From Kangiellaceae bacterium (GTDB lineage Bacteria > Pseudomonadota > Gammaproteobacteria > Enterobacterales > Kangiellaceae): a stretch of 32,828 nt of DNA. A program made the translations under genes and the position numbers. The stretch spans positions 1 to 32,828 of the forward strand of contig JAPHTP010000052.1 of assembly GCA_026196875.1 (NCBI GenBank), in the 5' to 3' direction. The notes beneath the pieces are model-generated. The model searched no databases. It saw only the letters and a list, made by a program, of their open reading frames with translations, and was not told where the DNA came from. Below are positions 17,796 to 25,573 of this stretch, one piece after another (position 1 is the first letter of the stretch; each line of letters opens with the position of its first letter).

Positions 17796-18398
17796 ATGAA
17801 TTCTACAAATACTACAATCTTTACCCCTGAAAATTCAGTCATGTTACTGATCGACCATCAAGTAGGTACTATGGGTTGGGTCGGTTCAGCCGAACTAGAT
17901 GAAATTAAAAAGAATACGGTGGCTTTAGCTCGCGCAGCAAAAGAAACCGGCATGCCCTTAATTTTAACTTCTAGTATGGAAGACCAAGCTCAAGGCCCGC
18001 TTTTTGATGAGTTAATTCAAGCGGTGCCGGAAGCATACGAAAAGCGTATTCTTCGCGCCGGTGTCGTCGATAGTATGAAAGATGAAAACTTTGCCGCTGC
18101 TGTTGAAGCAGCGGGAAGAAAGAATTTAATTATTGCAGGGATCACTACGGATGTCTGTGTTGTCTACCCTGCAATCACTGCAAAAAACAGCGGTTACAAT
18201 GTACAGGTCGTGGTTGATGGTTCTGGTTCACCTACAACATTGGCCGATGAAACAGCATTGAGGCGAATGGAGAATAACGGTGTAACATTAACATCTACCA
18301 ACCAGCTTATTGCGGAACTTGCGCAAGACTGGAGTAGCGCAAACGGAGGTAAATTAATTCAGGTGCTGTTTGAAGAAATATTATCAAAACAACATTAA
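17796..18398 (+). CDS. Isochorismatase-like cysteine hydrolase (YcaC type)
   Basis: This is a 200-residue alpha/beta hydrolase of the isochorismatase superfamily. The acid of the catalytic triad is Asp 20 (MLLIDHQVG) and the nucleophile is Cys 121 (IIAGITTDVCVVYPA). The basic residue is likely Lys 83, Arg 84 or Arg 87 (YEKRILRAG). The cis-peptide region GITTDVCV is well kept. It resembles E. coli YcaC-type proteins, whose substrate is not established, more than true isochorismatases, which have an extended substrate pocket. AGAGG lies about 10 bases upstream of the ATG. It is co-transcribed with the pirin gene. Confidence 0.92.
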   Translation: MNSTNTTIFTPENSVMLLIDHQVGTMGWVGSAELDEIKKNTVALARAAKETGMPLILTSSMEDQAQGPLFDELIQAVPEAYEKRILRAGVVDSMKDENFAAAVEAAGRKNLIIAGITTDVCVVYPAITAKNSGYNVQVVVDGSGSPTTLADETALRRMENNGVTLTSTNQLIAELAQDWSSANGGKLIQVLFEEILSKQH

Positions 18399-18408
18399 GA
18401 AATAATAA

Positions 18409-18449
18409 ATGCCGTTACGCAAAGTTGTGTAACATCTGTGTAACGGCAT
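18409..18449. terminator. Strong stem-loop between convergent genes
   Basis: A stem of ATGCCGTTACGCA (18409-18421) and TGTGTAACGGCAT (18437-18449) pairs over 13 positions with one G-U wobble and a 15-base loop. The loop contains a further copy of TGTGTAAC, so a shorter alternative hairpin is possible. It lies between the convergent isochorismatase and NYN genes and probably ends transcription from both sides. No long T-run follows, so termination may not be of the simple intrinsic type. Confidence 0.55.
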
Positions 18450-18494
18450 AATAATTCGTTAGCATGTACACCATGAAAATAATGCCTTAAATGG

Positions 18495-19202
18495 TTATTT
18501 AGATTTTCGCTTATCTCTTACCAGATATTGGTTTCCAGGAGCCTTCTTTAACTCGAATAAGTCAATAGCTTTGAATAGATCACTTAACTTTTTGAATCCA
18601 TAATTTCGAGAATCAAAAGAAGTTTGGTTTGATATATGAGCGCCAATGGGCCCTAACCCAGCCCAGCCTTTGTCATCTTCGTTGGCCTCGATAGCCTGCC
18701 TTAGCAAATTGATCAATTTGGCGTCTCCTTTGAGACTTTTACTCGCAGCCTTTTTTACCTTTTCCCTATCTTCGGGCTCATCCAAATACAGAAACTTCGA
18801 ACACGCATTTACGAATGGCATGGCAGACTTTCTTTCTCCGAAACCTATAACAACCTTTCCTTCCTGTACAGCTCTTGTCGCAAGTGGAGTAAAATCACAA
18901 TCTGAAGAAACCAAACAAATAACATCTATATTTTTGGTATAAAGCACGTCCATGACATCAATAACTAACGCAATATCAGAGGCATTTTTACCTTTAGTTA
19001 AGTCAAATTGTTGAATCGGCTGAATCGCCGACTCCAAGAGAGTGTCCTCCCATGGCTTAATTGCTGGCTTTTTCCAATTTCCGTACGCTCGTCGAATATT
19101 TACTACACCATATTTGGCTAACTCAGATAGTATGGTGTCTATCTTGTTTGCAGGTGCATTATCGGCATCGATAAAAAGTGCAATTTTCTGTTTTTCTTCC
19201 AT
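18495..19202 (-). CDS. NYN-domain ribonuclease-like protein with OST-HTH/LOTUS domain
   Basis: This protein has about 235 residues. Residues 1-145 form a NYN (PIN-like) domain with the acidic metal-binding residues in IALFIDADNAPANKID, NASDIALVIDVMDVLY and CLVSSDCDFTPLATRAVQEG. Residues about 165-232 match an OST-HTH/LOTUS domain (INLLRQAIEANEDDKGWAGL, NYGFKKLSDLFKAIDLFEL). Such NYN-LOTUS proteins (LabA/MARF1-like) are thought to bind and cut RNA; LOTUS domains bind G-rich RNA or helicases. I chose the ATG at 19202 because AAGGA lies 11 bases upstream; an upstream in-frame start adds ten residues without a site. Confidence 0.92.
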   Translation of the reverse strand: MEEKQKIALFIDADNAPANKIDTILSELAKYGVVNIRRAYGNWKKPAIKPWEDTLLESAIQPIQQFDLTKGKNASDIALVIDVMDVLYTKNIDVICLVSSDCDFTPLATRAVQEGKVVIGFGERKSAMPFVNACSKFLYLDEPEDREKVKKAASKSLKGDAKLINLLRQAIEANEDDKGWAGLGPIGAHISNQTSFDSRNYGFKKLSDLFKAIDLFELKKAPGNQYLVRDKRKSK

Positions 19203-19499
19203 TAATCTAGTTTCCTTAAAACTTATTTGCATTTATCGGCCACGGCAAATCTTAAGCCACGGGCTGATTAAATTGTCATTTAATTCTGACTCAGTTGTTT
19301 AGAACAAGTTCTTTTGTCTAAATTAACACATTACTCAACATGTTGCAGACACCAACTATTATCATACAAATGCCAAAGAATTTGCCGATTCGCTGATTTT
19401 AGATTCGATCTTATGATTAAGATAACGTCAAGACTGATAAATAGAAACAAAAGGGGCAGGACTAGCTTCAAGAATTTTATTTACATTTCTTGCACAAGG
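19203..19499. other. Intergenic stretch without a recognisable gene
   Basis: This stretch contains the leader of the NYN gene on its left side and an interrupted palindrome AGAAC-AA-GTTCT near 19302. I see nothing else that supports a gene. Confidence 0.4.
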
Positions 19500-19641
19500 C
19501 TATTGAACCAATATCTTAGATAATAGCTGGCTGACAAGCACCTTCTCATCTTCGCCAAGCGCTACCAGGGCTTGTTCGTTGATTTCCGCCAACTTTGGCT
19601 CCAATAGTTTTGGTAAAACTTGACCAGCGATACAACTGTTA
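19500..19641 (-). pseudogene. 3' remnant of a MarR-family regulator gene
   Basis: The minus strand encodes about 45 residues ending GQVLPKLLEPKLAEINEQAL then VALGEDEKVLVSQLLSKILVQ and a stop. This is the characteristic C-terminal dimerisation helix of MarR proteins, but the winged-helix part is missing. The reading frame upstream runs straight into the intergenic region next to an intact MarR gene on the opposite strand. The likely reading is a decayed, truncated copy of another MarR gene. It has no start signal of its own. Confidence 0.65.
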
Positions 19642-19666
19642 GATAATGCTCTAATAATTAACCTTA

Positions 19667-19702
19667 AACCATATTGACAACATATTGTCAATATGGTTAT
19701 AT
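19667..19702 (+). promoter_or_regulatory. MarR operator overlapping its own promoter
   Basis: A perfect inverted repeat with 13-base arms (AACCATATTGACA at 19667-19679 and TGTCAATATGGTT at 19686-19698) surrounds a 6-base spacer. The -35 element TTGACA (19674-19679) lies inside the left arm. After 17 bases, a -10-like TTATAT (19697-19702) lies at the right edge. A dimer bound here would block polymerase, so the gene is almost certainly autorepressed. Confidence 0.8.
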
Positions 19703-19720
19703 ATGACACAGAGAGCATTT

Positions 19721-20164
19721 ATGAAAGAGAGAACACCACCTGGAGCTGCGTTGACAGAGTTGATTCTGGAAGTTTTTCAATTAAATGGCGCTCTTTTAGA
19801 CGCCGGCGATCAACTCACCAAACCACATCAACTTACTAGCGCTCGTTGGCAAGTGATGGGGGCGATAGAATTGGAAGGACGCTCACTAACAGTAGCTCAA
19901 ATTGCCCGACGCATGGGACTTGCACGACAAGGTGTGCAGCGAATCGTCAATGATCTGGAGAATCTGGGAATGGTTTTCTTTGAAGACAACGTCGATCACA
20001 AGCGCGCCAAGTTAGTCGGCTTAAGTGAAGATGGAATAAAGACAATGCTCGCTATCGATAAGGCGCAGATCACGTGGGTGAACCAACTCGCTGATGGCCT
20101 TAGTGAAAAACAGATTAAACAGACGGTTAGGCTTATGCAGATCATACGTGAAAGATCAGGATGA
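19721..20164 (+). CDS. MarR-family transcription regulator
   Basis: This protein has about 147 residues. The winged helix is clear: LTSARWQVMGAIELEGRSLT, VAQIARRMGLARQGVQRIVN, DLENLGMVFFEDNVDHKRAK, and the C-terminal helix LSEKQIKQTVRLMQIIRERS. MarR proteins usually respond to phenolic compounds or oxidants. I chose the ATG at 19721 because AGAGAG precedes it by about 6 bases; the earlier TTG (19685) lies inside the promoter/operator. Its stop codon overlaps an in-frame start of the next ORF, and it heads a probable three-gene redox operon. Confidence 0.93.
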   Translation: MKERTPPGAALTELILEVFQLNGALLDAGDQLTKPHQLTSARWQVMGAIELEGRSLTVAQIARRMGLARQGVQRIVNDLENLGMVFFEDNVDHKRAKLVGLSEDGIKTMLAIDKAQITWVNQLADGLSEKQIKQTVRLMQIIRERSG

Positions 20165-20196
20165 GAAAAACCGGCGGAGAAAAACAGGAGAACAAC

Positions 20197-20568
20197 ATGC
20201 CAGCATTCAAAGAACTTAATGACCAAATATCGTTAGCCGAACAAATGCAATCCGATGAACAAGGGCCGATTGTACTAATGAATGTGTTTACGGTAGCTCC
20301 AGCCGAACAAGAAGCTCTGCTCGCAGCCTGGTCTCATGACGCTGACTTTATGAAAGCTCAACCCGGTTATATCTCCACTCAACTCCATAAGGGAATTGCC
20401 GGAAGTTCCACTTTTATTAATTACGCCGTATGGGAAAGCGTAGAAAGCTTTCGCAACGCTTTTAATCATCCGGAATTTCAAAGCCGTATTTCGGAATACC
20501 CTTCGTCAGCGGTAGCATCACCGCACCTATTCAAGAAACTTGCTGTTCCTGGTCATTGCGTGAGTTAA
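20197..20568 (+). CDS. Antibiotic biosynthesis monooxygenase (ABM)-like protein
   Basis: This is a 123-residue protein with one ABM-type ferredoxin-like fold: GPIVLMNVFTVAPAEQEALL, AWSHDADFMKAQPGYISTQL, then FINYAVWESVESFRNAFNHP. Small stand-alone ABM proteins act on quinones, polyketides or haem without a separate cofactor, or bind stress metabolites. The ATG at 20197 has AGGAG 8 bases upstream and is preferred over the ATG at 20161, which overlaps the MarR stop codon. It sits in the same transcription unit as the MarR gene. Confidence 0.88.
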   Translation: MPAFKELNDQISLAEQMQSDEQGPIVLMNVFTVAPAEQEALLAAWSHDADFMKAQPGYISTQLHKGIAGSSTFINYAVWESVESFRNAFNHPEFQSRISEYPSSAVASPHLFKKLAVPGHCVS

Positions 20569-20668
20569 ATCAGAATGAACTAGTTTCTCGAGCAATCACT
20601 GATAGCCGAAACACATTCGCTCGAAAATCGCAAGACCCTTTATCATCACGCAAATGTGAGGAAGCGCT

Positions 20669-21727
20669 ATGAAAACCAGAATCCATGCGATCGCAGGTGT
20701 GATCGGATTTTTGACCATCACAACTTTTTGGACTTCGACTCTTTTCGCCGAGCTTTTAGGAACCAATGAGACTATCACGACAGTTAAGAACGCGATTTTA
20801 TGGGGCATGATTTTACTTGTTCCTGCGATGGCAATTGCAGGTGGTTCCGGAATGTCACTCGGCCAAGGACGAAATGACAAATCTATTGTTAGCAAGAAAA
20901 AACGCATGCCGTTTATTGCGGCTAATGGTTTATTAATTTTATTGCCGGCAGCTTTTTTTCTTGCCAGCAAAGCCAATGCAAATACCTTTGATGCCACATT
21001 TTATCTGGTTCAAATTATAGAAATGCTCGCTGGCGCGGTAAATATTTCTTTAATGGCATTGAACATTAGAGATGGTTTACGTTTAACTGGAAAATTACGA
21101 GGCTCGTCCAAGAACAACATATCATCAGCTTCAATTGAACTGCGTGAAAATGGACCGGCTATTGTTAGTGGTGCCATTAAGCTAGTTGATGAGAGTGGTA
21201 AAACTGTCAGCACTCACAGTAGCATGGCGCTTTGCCGGTGCGGAGCTTCAAACAATAAACCCTTCTGTGACGGTTCTCACAATCAAGCCGGCTTTTCCGA
21301 TAAAAAATTGGCAGCCCCAAATGACGATCGACTACTTAGTTATCGCAGCGACAAAATTAGCGTTCATTACAATCGATTACTTTGTTCTAAAGCGGCAGAG
21401 TGCGGTAAGCGATTACCCGCAGTTTTTAACAACCAATGTGATCCCTGGATAGAGCCGACGCATGGAACAGTTGATGAGATCATTGAGGTAGTGAAAGCTT
21501 GTCCTTCCGGCGCGCTAAGTTACCAGCTTCCATCTCAGAACATTCGCCACGAAGTAAATGAGGATAGCTCGATAATACTCGAGGAAAGTGGCCCCTATCA
21601 TGTAACCAATGCAGAATTACGAGACACAAATTGGAACGCAGGCGCCAGCCGGAAAAAATATTCGCTGTGTCGTTGTGGCGCTTCCAAAAACAAACCATTT
21701 TGCGATGGCTCACATAAAACTGACTAG
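20669..21727 (+). CDS. Membrane protein with two CDGSH iron-sulfur centres around a Fer4_19 centre
   Basis: This is a 352-residue fusion. Residues 1-135 form four membrane helices of an unassigned type (IHAIAGVIGFLTITTFWTST and so on). The soluble part holds a CDGSH centre with ligands Cys 189, Cys 191, Cys 200 and His 204 (CRCGASNNKPFCDGSH). Next is a Fer4_19-type 4Fe-4S centre with Cys 239, 245, 257 and 278 (LLCSKAAECGKR ... CPSGAL). A second CDGSH centre has ligands at 334, 336, 345 and 349. Soluble CDGSH-Fer4_19-CDGSH proteins are known; the added membrane anchor would place this electron-transfer or redox-sensing unit at the membrane. GAGGAA lies about 6 bases before the ATG. It follows the ABM gene by 100 bases and probably shares the MarR control. 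Confidence 0.92.
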   Translation: MKTRIHAIAGVIGFLTITTFWTSTLFAELLGTNETITTVKNAILWGMILLVPAMAIAGGSGMSLGQGRNDKSIVSKKKRMPFIAANGLLILLPAAFFLASKANANTFDATFYLVQIIEMLAGAVNISLMALNIRDGLRLTGKLRGSSKNNISSASIELRENGPAIVSGAIKLVDESGKTVSTHSSMALCRCGASNNKPFCDGSHNQAGFSDKKLAAPNDDRLLSYRSDKISVHYNRLLCSKAAECGKRLPAVFNNQCDPWIEPTHGTVDEIIEVVKACPSGALSYQLPSQNIRHEVNEDSSIILEESGPYHVTNAELRDTNWNAGASRKKYSLCRCGASKNKPFCDGSHKTD

Positions 21728-21920
21728 AACTTAAAAGAAAAACGGGGAGCTGAGTTAGTTACTTATTAGTGAAATAAACTAATGCTTTTCCCCTATTATT
21801 CCGGACACTCTCCAGATTGGCGAGAACTCTTTAAGACCTCAACTTAACAGTCATGTTTGCTTTGGACTTGCCAATCCAACTGTATTGGCCCAGTTAAAGT
21901 AAATCCTATCGACAACCCGT

Positions 21921-22145
21921 TCACTGCAATTTCAGATTTGCCACTTCGTCAGCATAAGCTTGCTTTTCACCATACCCTGTTTTATCAGCTAACCAATATG
22001 CCTGCTGATAAAGTTCTAAAGCTTTCTTATAGTTCCCATTACCTTTGTAAGCTTGCCCTAACCAGGCATAGTTCGGCGGAAAAGGGTTACTTCCATAGGC
22101 TTGAAGATTACGCTTAAGCACAACGATGGCAAAGACGGCTATCAA
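21921..22145 (-). pseudogene. Remnant of a TPR-containing protein (C-terminus)
   Basis: About 74 residues contain LKRNLQAYGSNPFPPNYAWL and GQAYKGNGNYKKALELYQQA, which is a clear tetratricopeptide repeat with the W-L-G-x-A-Y ... A-L-x-x-Y pattern. Two flanking half-helices and a stop follow. This resembles the C-terminal TPR tail of larger enzymes such as serine hydrolases. No ATG start or ribosome binding site fits, and there is no upstream part of the gene on this strand, so it looks like a 3' relic. Confidence 0.55.
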
Positions 22146-22254
22146 TAAGAGCGTGTCAGATATTTGAAGTTAGACGAAGGCGGGAAAAATTGGTTTGGTT
22201 TAATTGATCTAGTGCAAGAGATACCTAATGAGCCATTGCATTTGATGGCCAGGG

Positions 22255-22282
22255 TTGCGATTATTGATACTACTAGCATAAT
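22255..22282 (+). promoter_or_regulatory. Candidate promoter of the LolA-like/FtsX/ABC operon
   Basis: TTGCGA (22255-22260), a 16-base spacer and CATAAT (22277-22282) fit a sigma-70 promoter. Transcription would start near 22289, which rules out the ATG at 22288 and supports the start at 22333. Confidence 0.45.
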
Positions 22283-22332
22283 TAAAGATGTTTGTTGCTG
22301 TTCCACTAAACCAACCCAAAGGTCGTGTCAGA

Positions 22333-23103
22333 ATGTCTATGCAAACAACCAAGGTTATCATCCGATTCTTTATATTGTGTCCTGTCATTTTCTTGCCAGG
22401 CTATGCTGCTTCAAGCGACGCATCTAAGATCATCAAGGCGGCCATGGATCAGTGGCGCGGCATTACCTCACATTCTACCATGTCGATGACCATTCACCGG
22501 CCCGACTGGGAACGCACTATGACCATGGAAGGTTGGACCGAGGGTGAAAAGAAGTCACTGATTCGAGTATTGGAGCCGAAAAAGGACGCAGGTAACGGCA
22601 CACTACTACTCGATAACAAAATATGGACCTTTTCTCCTAAGGTCAACCGCGTCATTAAGATCCCCTCCAGCCTGATGAACCAAAGTTGGATGGGGTCAGA
22701 TTTTTCCAACAAAGACGTTGCCCGCTCCGCGGATATTATTGATCAATATGTTCACACTCTGATCAAAACCGAAACCAATAGCGAAGGCTTCAAGGTGTAT
22801 GAAATCGAATCAGTGACAAAAGAAGACGCGCCAGTTGTTTGGGGTAAGGAAATACTGCGCATTCGCGATGACTATGTCATGCTGGAGCACACGTTTTATG
22901 ATCAAGATATGCAAGCCGTTAAACGCATGCTAACTCTTAAGATTGGCATGATGGGGGGCCGAATGGTGGCGCTCCAGCAACGCATGGCAAAAATTGAAAC
23001 GCCGGATGAATATACTGAAATACAGGTTCTTTCAGCCGAGTTTGACATTGAGATACCGCAAACAGTGTTTACCCTTTCAAACTTGCGGAATCCCAGGTTT
23101 TAA
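22333..23103 (+). CDS. LolA-like periplasmic lipid/lipoprotein carrier
   Basis: This protein has about 256 residues with a signal peptide (VIIRFFILCPVIFLPGYA, cleaved near AAS). The mature protein has the half-barrel pattern of the COG2834 outer-membrane lipoprotein-sorting family: MSMTIHRPDWERTMTMEGWT, an EPKKDAGNGTLLLDNKIWTF strand, the conserved MMNQSWMGSDFSNKDV-type loop (here SLMNQSWMGSDFSNKD) and YDQDMQAVKRMLTLKIG. These proteins carry lipids or lipoproteins across the periplasm and typically sit next to RND or ABC exporters. It is the first gene of five packed genes, 3 bases before the first permease. The N-terminal start is chosen by the signal peptide and the promoter. Confidence 0.88.
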   Translation: MSMQTTKVIIRFFILCPVIFLPGYAASSDASKIIKAAMDQWRGITSHSTMSMTIHRPDWERTMTMEGWTEGEKKSLIRVLEPKKDAGNGTLLLDNKIWTFSPKVNRVIKIPSSLMNQSWMGSDFSNKDVARSADIIDQYVHTLIKTETNSEGFKVYEIESVTKEDAPVVWGKEILRIRDDYVMLEHTFYDQDMQAVKRMLTLKIGMMGGRMVALQQRMAKIETPDEYTEIQVLSAEFDIEIPQTVFTLSNLRNPRF

Positions 23104-23106
23104 CTC

Positions 23107-24342
23107 ATGGGAATTACTTTCCATCTTGCCTGGCGCAACCTCTGGCGAAACCGTCGCAGAACATGGCTCACCGCAGGTGCAATTGCGTTTTCAACCATAT
23201 TACTCGTGGCCTGGGTGCCGCTGCAGTTTGGCGCATATGACATCATGATTAATGCCAGCCTGAACGTATTTCCGGGTCATGCTCAGATACAGCGCCCCGG
23301 TTACCAGGACAAGCCCAAGATACGCAATTCAATCAATAATGCCGAGGCATTGGCAAAGCAACTCCGTGGCAGCGATCAGTACCAAGGAGTTTCTGTTCGC
23401 GCTCAAGGGTTCGCGTTACTTTCATCGGGATCACGAAGTTACGGCGCGCAAGTCGTCGGCGTCGAGCCAGAGTTTGAAGGCAATACCTCCAGTATTCCCG
23501 GACTGATAAAACAAGGACGCTGGTTATCTAGTATTGATGCGCAAGAAATAGTGATCGGTAGCACCTTGGCAAGAAATCTTAAACTTGAGGTCGGCGATGA
23601 AGTCACTTTGTTGGGTGGAGGTAAAGACGGCTCAGTAGCTGCAGCAATCTTTCCGGTGGTCGGCATTTTTAAGAGCGGTTCTAACGACCTCGATCGATTC
23701 TTCGCTGAAATCCCCCTGCGGACATTTCAAAATACCTTTAGCATGGGAGCATCAGCACATACCATCACAATCGTAGCCAAGTCTGTGGAAGAACAGCCAC
23801 AACTTCTTGACGCACTCAACGATGCAATTAAAGGCCGTAACGATGTCGTTGTGGTTGGTTGGGAACAGCTAGTGCCCGGGCTAAAAGAAGGTATCCAGAT
23901 CGATAAAGTTTCAGGCTTTATATTTTTGGGCATTCTGATCGCAGTGGTTGTGTTCAGTATATTAAACACCTTCCTGATGTCGGTGTTGGAACGCATTCGA
24001 GAATTTGGCTTGATGCTCGCACTTGGTTTAAAGCCGAGACGAATAGCTGGACTGATGATGCTTGAATCGACCTTACTAACTTTACTCGGATTAACTATCG
24101 GCATTTTTATCGGTAGCTTGCTGGTTTACTGGGCGCACGTTGAAGGCTTTGCTTATCCGGGTTTGGAAGATCTTGCTGAACAATATAATTTGCCGGGTTT
24201 GTCGCGTATTTACCCGCAACTAAAACTGATTAATTTTCTGATTGGTCCCATCTTCATTTTTATTGCAACCAGTATCGTAGCGTGGATCCCAATATTGCGC
24301 ATCCGCAAGCTGGAACCGGTGGAGGCGATGCGTACCATATGA
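23107..24342 (+). CDS. ABC transporter permease, FtsX/MacB type (first subunit)
   Basis: This is a 411-residue permease with one N-terminal membrane helix (LTAGAIAFSTILLVAWVPLQ), a periplasmic MacB-core domain of about 230 residues, and three C-terminal helices forming the FtsX domain (IFLGILIAVVVFSILNTFLM, LMMLESTLLTLLGLTIGIFI, FLIGPIFIFIATSIVAWIPI). The coupling segment SVLERIREFGLMLALGLKPR is typical for LolC/LolE and MacB. It is paralogous to the next gene: both carry WRNLWR near the start and GHAQIQRPGYQD / GHAQVHHPDYRD in the periplasmic part. The two probably form a heterodimer. The gene ends within the start of the next gene. Confidence 0.95.
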   Translation: MGITFHLAWRNLWRNRRRTWLTAGAIAFSTILLVAWVPLQFGAYDIMINASLNVFPGHAQIQRPGYQDKPKIRNSINNAEALAKQLRGSDQYQGVSVRAQGFALLSSGSRSYGAQVVGVEPEFEGNTSSIPGLIKQGRWLSSIDAQEIVIGSTLARNLKLEVGDEVTLLGGGKDGSVAAAIFPVVGIFKSGSNDLDRFFAEIPLRTFQNTFSMGASAHTITIVAKSVEEQPQLLDALNDAIKGRNDVVVVGWEQLVPGLKEGIQIDKVSGFIFLGILIAVVVFSILNTFLMSVLERIREFGLMLALGLKPRRIAGLMMLESTLLTLLGLTIGIFIGSLLVYWAHVEGFAYPGLEDLAEQYNLPGLSRIYPQLKLINFLIGPIFIFIATSIVAWIPILRIRKLEPVEAMRTI

Positions 24343-25571
24343 TGATTAAAACCCTGCCATTACTTAGTGCGCTCGGTTGGCGCAATCTGTGGCGACGCCC
24401 CAAACGAACTTTTGTTATCTTGTTTGCGATTACCCTTGGTGTGTGGTTTATGATTGTGAGTGCCGGCATGATGATCGGTATTATCGAGCAGCAAGTGCGC
24501 GATATGATTTTCAATCTAACCGGTCACGCACAAGTTCACCATCCGGATTACCGTGACGATCCCGCTATTGAACATTCCATGCTTCTGCCAAGTAAAAAAT
24601 TACAGGCAGTATTGAATAGCGCAGAAGTCAAACAATGGAGTTCGCGTGTGCGGCTACCCGCGGTTGTGATGAGTGAACGAGAGTCGCGCGGCGTTATGCT
24701 GGTTGGCATTGAGCCCTTGCGCGAACAAGGACTCTCCTTTATCGGCGAACCGGTTGTAGCCGGCCGCGCGCTGCAATCGATTGATGATAATGGAATCGTT
24801 ATCGGACGACGCATGGCCGAAAAACTAGAGACTCAAATTGGTAAACGCATTGTGGTGATGGCTCAGGATAAACATGGAGAAGTGGCCGACCGGGGATTTC
24901 GAATTGTAGGATTGTATCAGGCAGAGTTAGAAGCGACCGAAACCGGATATATTTTTACCGGCCTTTCCACCGCACAGAAGCTATTAGGAATGAGCGAGAT
25001 TTCAGAAATCTCACTCATCACTGAAAACCGCGACGAAATTGATTCCCTGGTAGCCCGGCTAAGCGCGGCTGAACCACAACTGGCCACTCAGTCATGGACT
25101 GAGTTGGAACCACTGATGGTGACCGCACTGGAGGTCTACGATAACTTTATGATCATCTGGTACTTGATCATTTTTGCCGCGATGGCATTCGGACTCATTA
25201 ATACCATGCTAATGTCTGTATTCGAACGAACTCGAGAAATAGGCTTATTTCAGGCTCTAGGTATGCGACCGAGTTTTATTGTTATTCAGGTGATGATAGA
25301 AACGCTGATGCTTCTTCTTATCGGGATCACGCTCGGTAACCTCGCCGGCTGGTTCACCATCGATGTAATTTTTGCCGACGGAATAGACCTGACCCAATTC
25401 GCTCGTGGTTTAGACGCATTCCAGATGAGTAGCATTATGACGTTTCAGCTTGAGGCCAGAGATATAGTCACAATTAACATAATGGTCATTGCACTCGGCC
25501 TTTTGGCCAGCCTTTATCCGGCAGCAAAAGCGGCCCGTTATATTCCCATTGAAGCCATTACAAGGACCTGA
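24339..25571 (+). CDS. ABC transporter permease, FtsX/MacB type (second subunit)
   Basis: This 410-residue permease has the same layout as its neighbour: an N-terminal helix (FVILFAITLGVWFMIVSAGM), a periplasmic core, then three helices (IIWYLIIFAAMAFGLINTML, a VIQVMIETLMLLLIGITLG stretch, MVIALGLLASLYPAAKAARY). The coupling helix motif is SVFERTREIGLFQALGMRPS. The start is the ATGATG at 24339, which overlaps the previous stop codon by 4 bases and has GGAGG in a tolerable position; an earlier in-frame ATG (24282) lies deep inside the first permease. The ATPase gene follows after 2 bases. Confidence 0.95.
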   Translation: MMIKTLPLLSALGWRNLWRRPKRTFVILFAITLGVWFMIVSAGMMIGIIEQQVRDMIFNLTGHAQVHHPDYRDDPAIEHSMLLPSKKLQAVLNSAEVKQWSSRVRLPAVVMSERESRGVMLVGIEPLREQGLSFIGEPVVAGRALQSIDDNGIVIGRRMAEKLETQIGKRIVVMAQDKHGEVADRGFRIVGLYQAELEATETGYIFTGLSTAQKLLGMSEISEISLITENRDEIDSLVARLSAAEPQLATQSWTELEPLMVTALEVYDNFMIIWYLIIFAAMAFGLINTMLMSVFERTREIGLFQALGMRPSFIVIQVMIETLMLLLIGITLGNLAGWFTIDVIFADGIDLTQFARGLDAFQMSSIMTFQLEARDIVTINIMVIALGLLASLYPAAKAARYIPIEAITRT

Positions 25572-25573
25572 TC

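Larger units (their letters stand above)
21728..22332. other. Gene-poor stretch with a relic ORF and the export-operon promoter
   Basis: This stretch holds a TPR-like gene fragment on the minus strand (21921-22145), a long weak inverted repeat (CGGGGA near 21745 with TCCCC near 21790) after the CDGSH gene, and a promoter for the next operon near 22255-22282. A plus-strand open frame from 22164 gives no recognisable protein. Confidence 0.5.

Noticed and set aside
19685-19720. Upstream TTG and ATG starts for the MarR protein
   Set aside because: The TTG lies inside the operator/promoter and the ATG at 19703 would be at or before the expected transcription start; the ATG at 19721 has a ribosome binding site.
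21740-21800. Possible terminator after the CDGSH gene
   Set aside because: The GGGGA/TCCCC arms are about 40 bases apart with weak internal pairing, so I could not support a specific stem.
22164-22427. Plus-strand ORF of 87 codons starting with TTG
   Set aside because: It overlaps the promoter and start of the LolA-like gene, has no ribosome binding site, and its second half is a shifted frame of the signal-peptide region.
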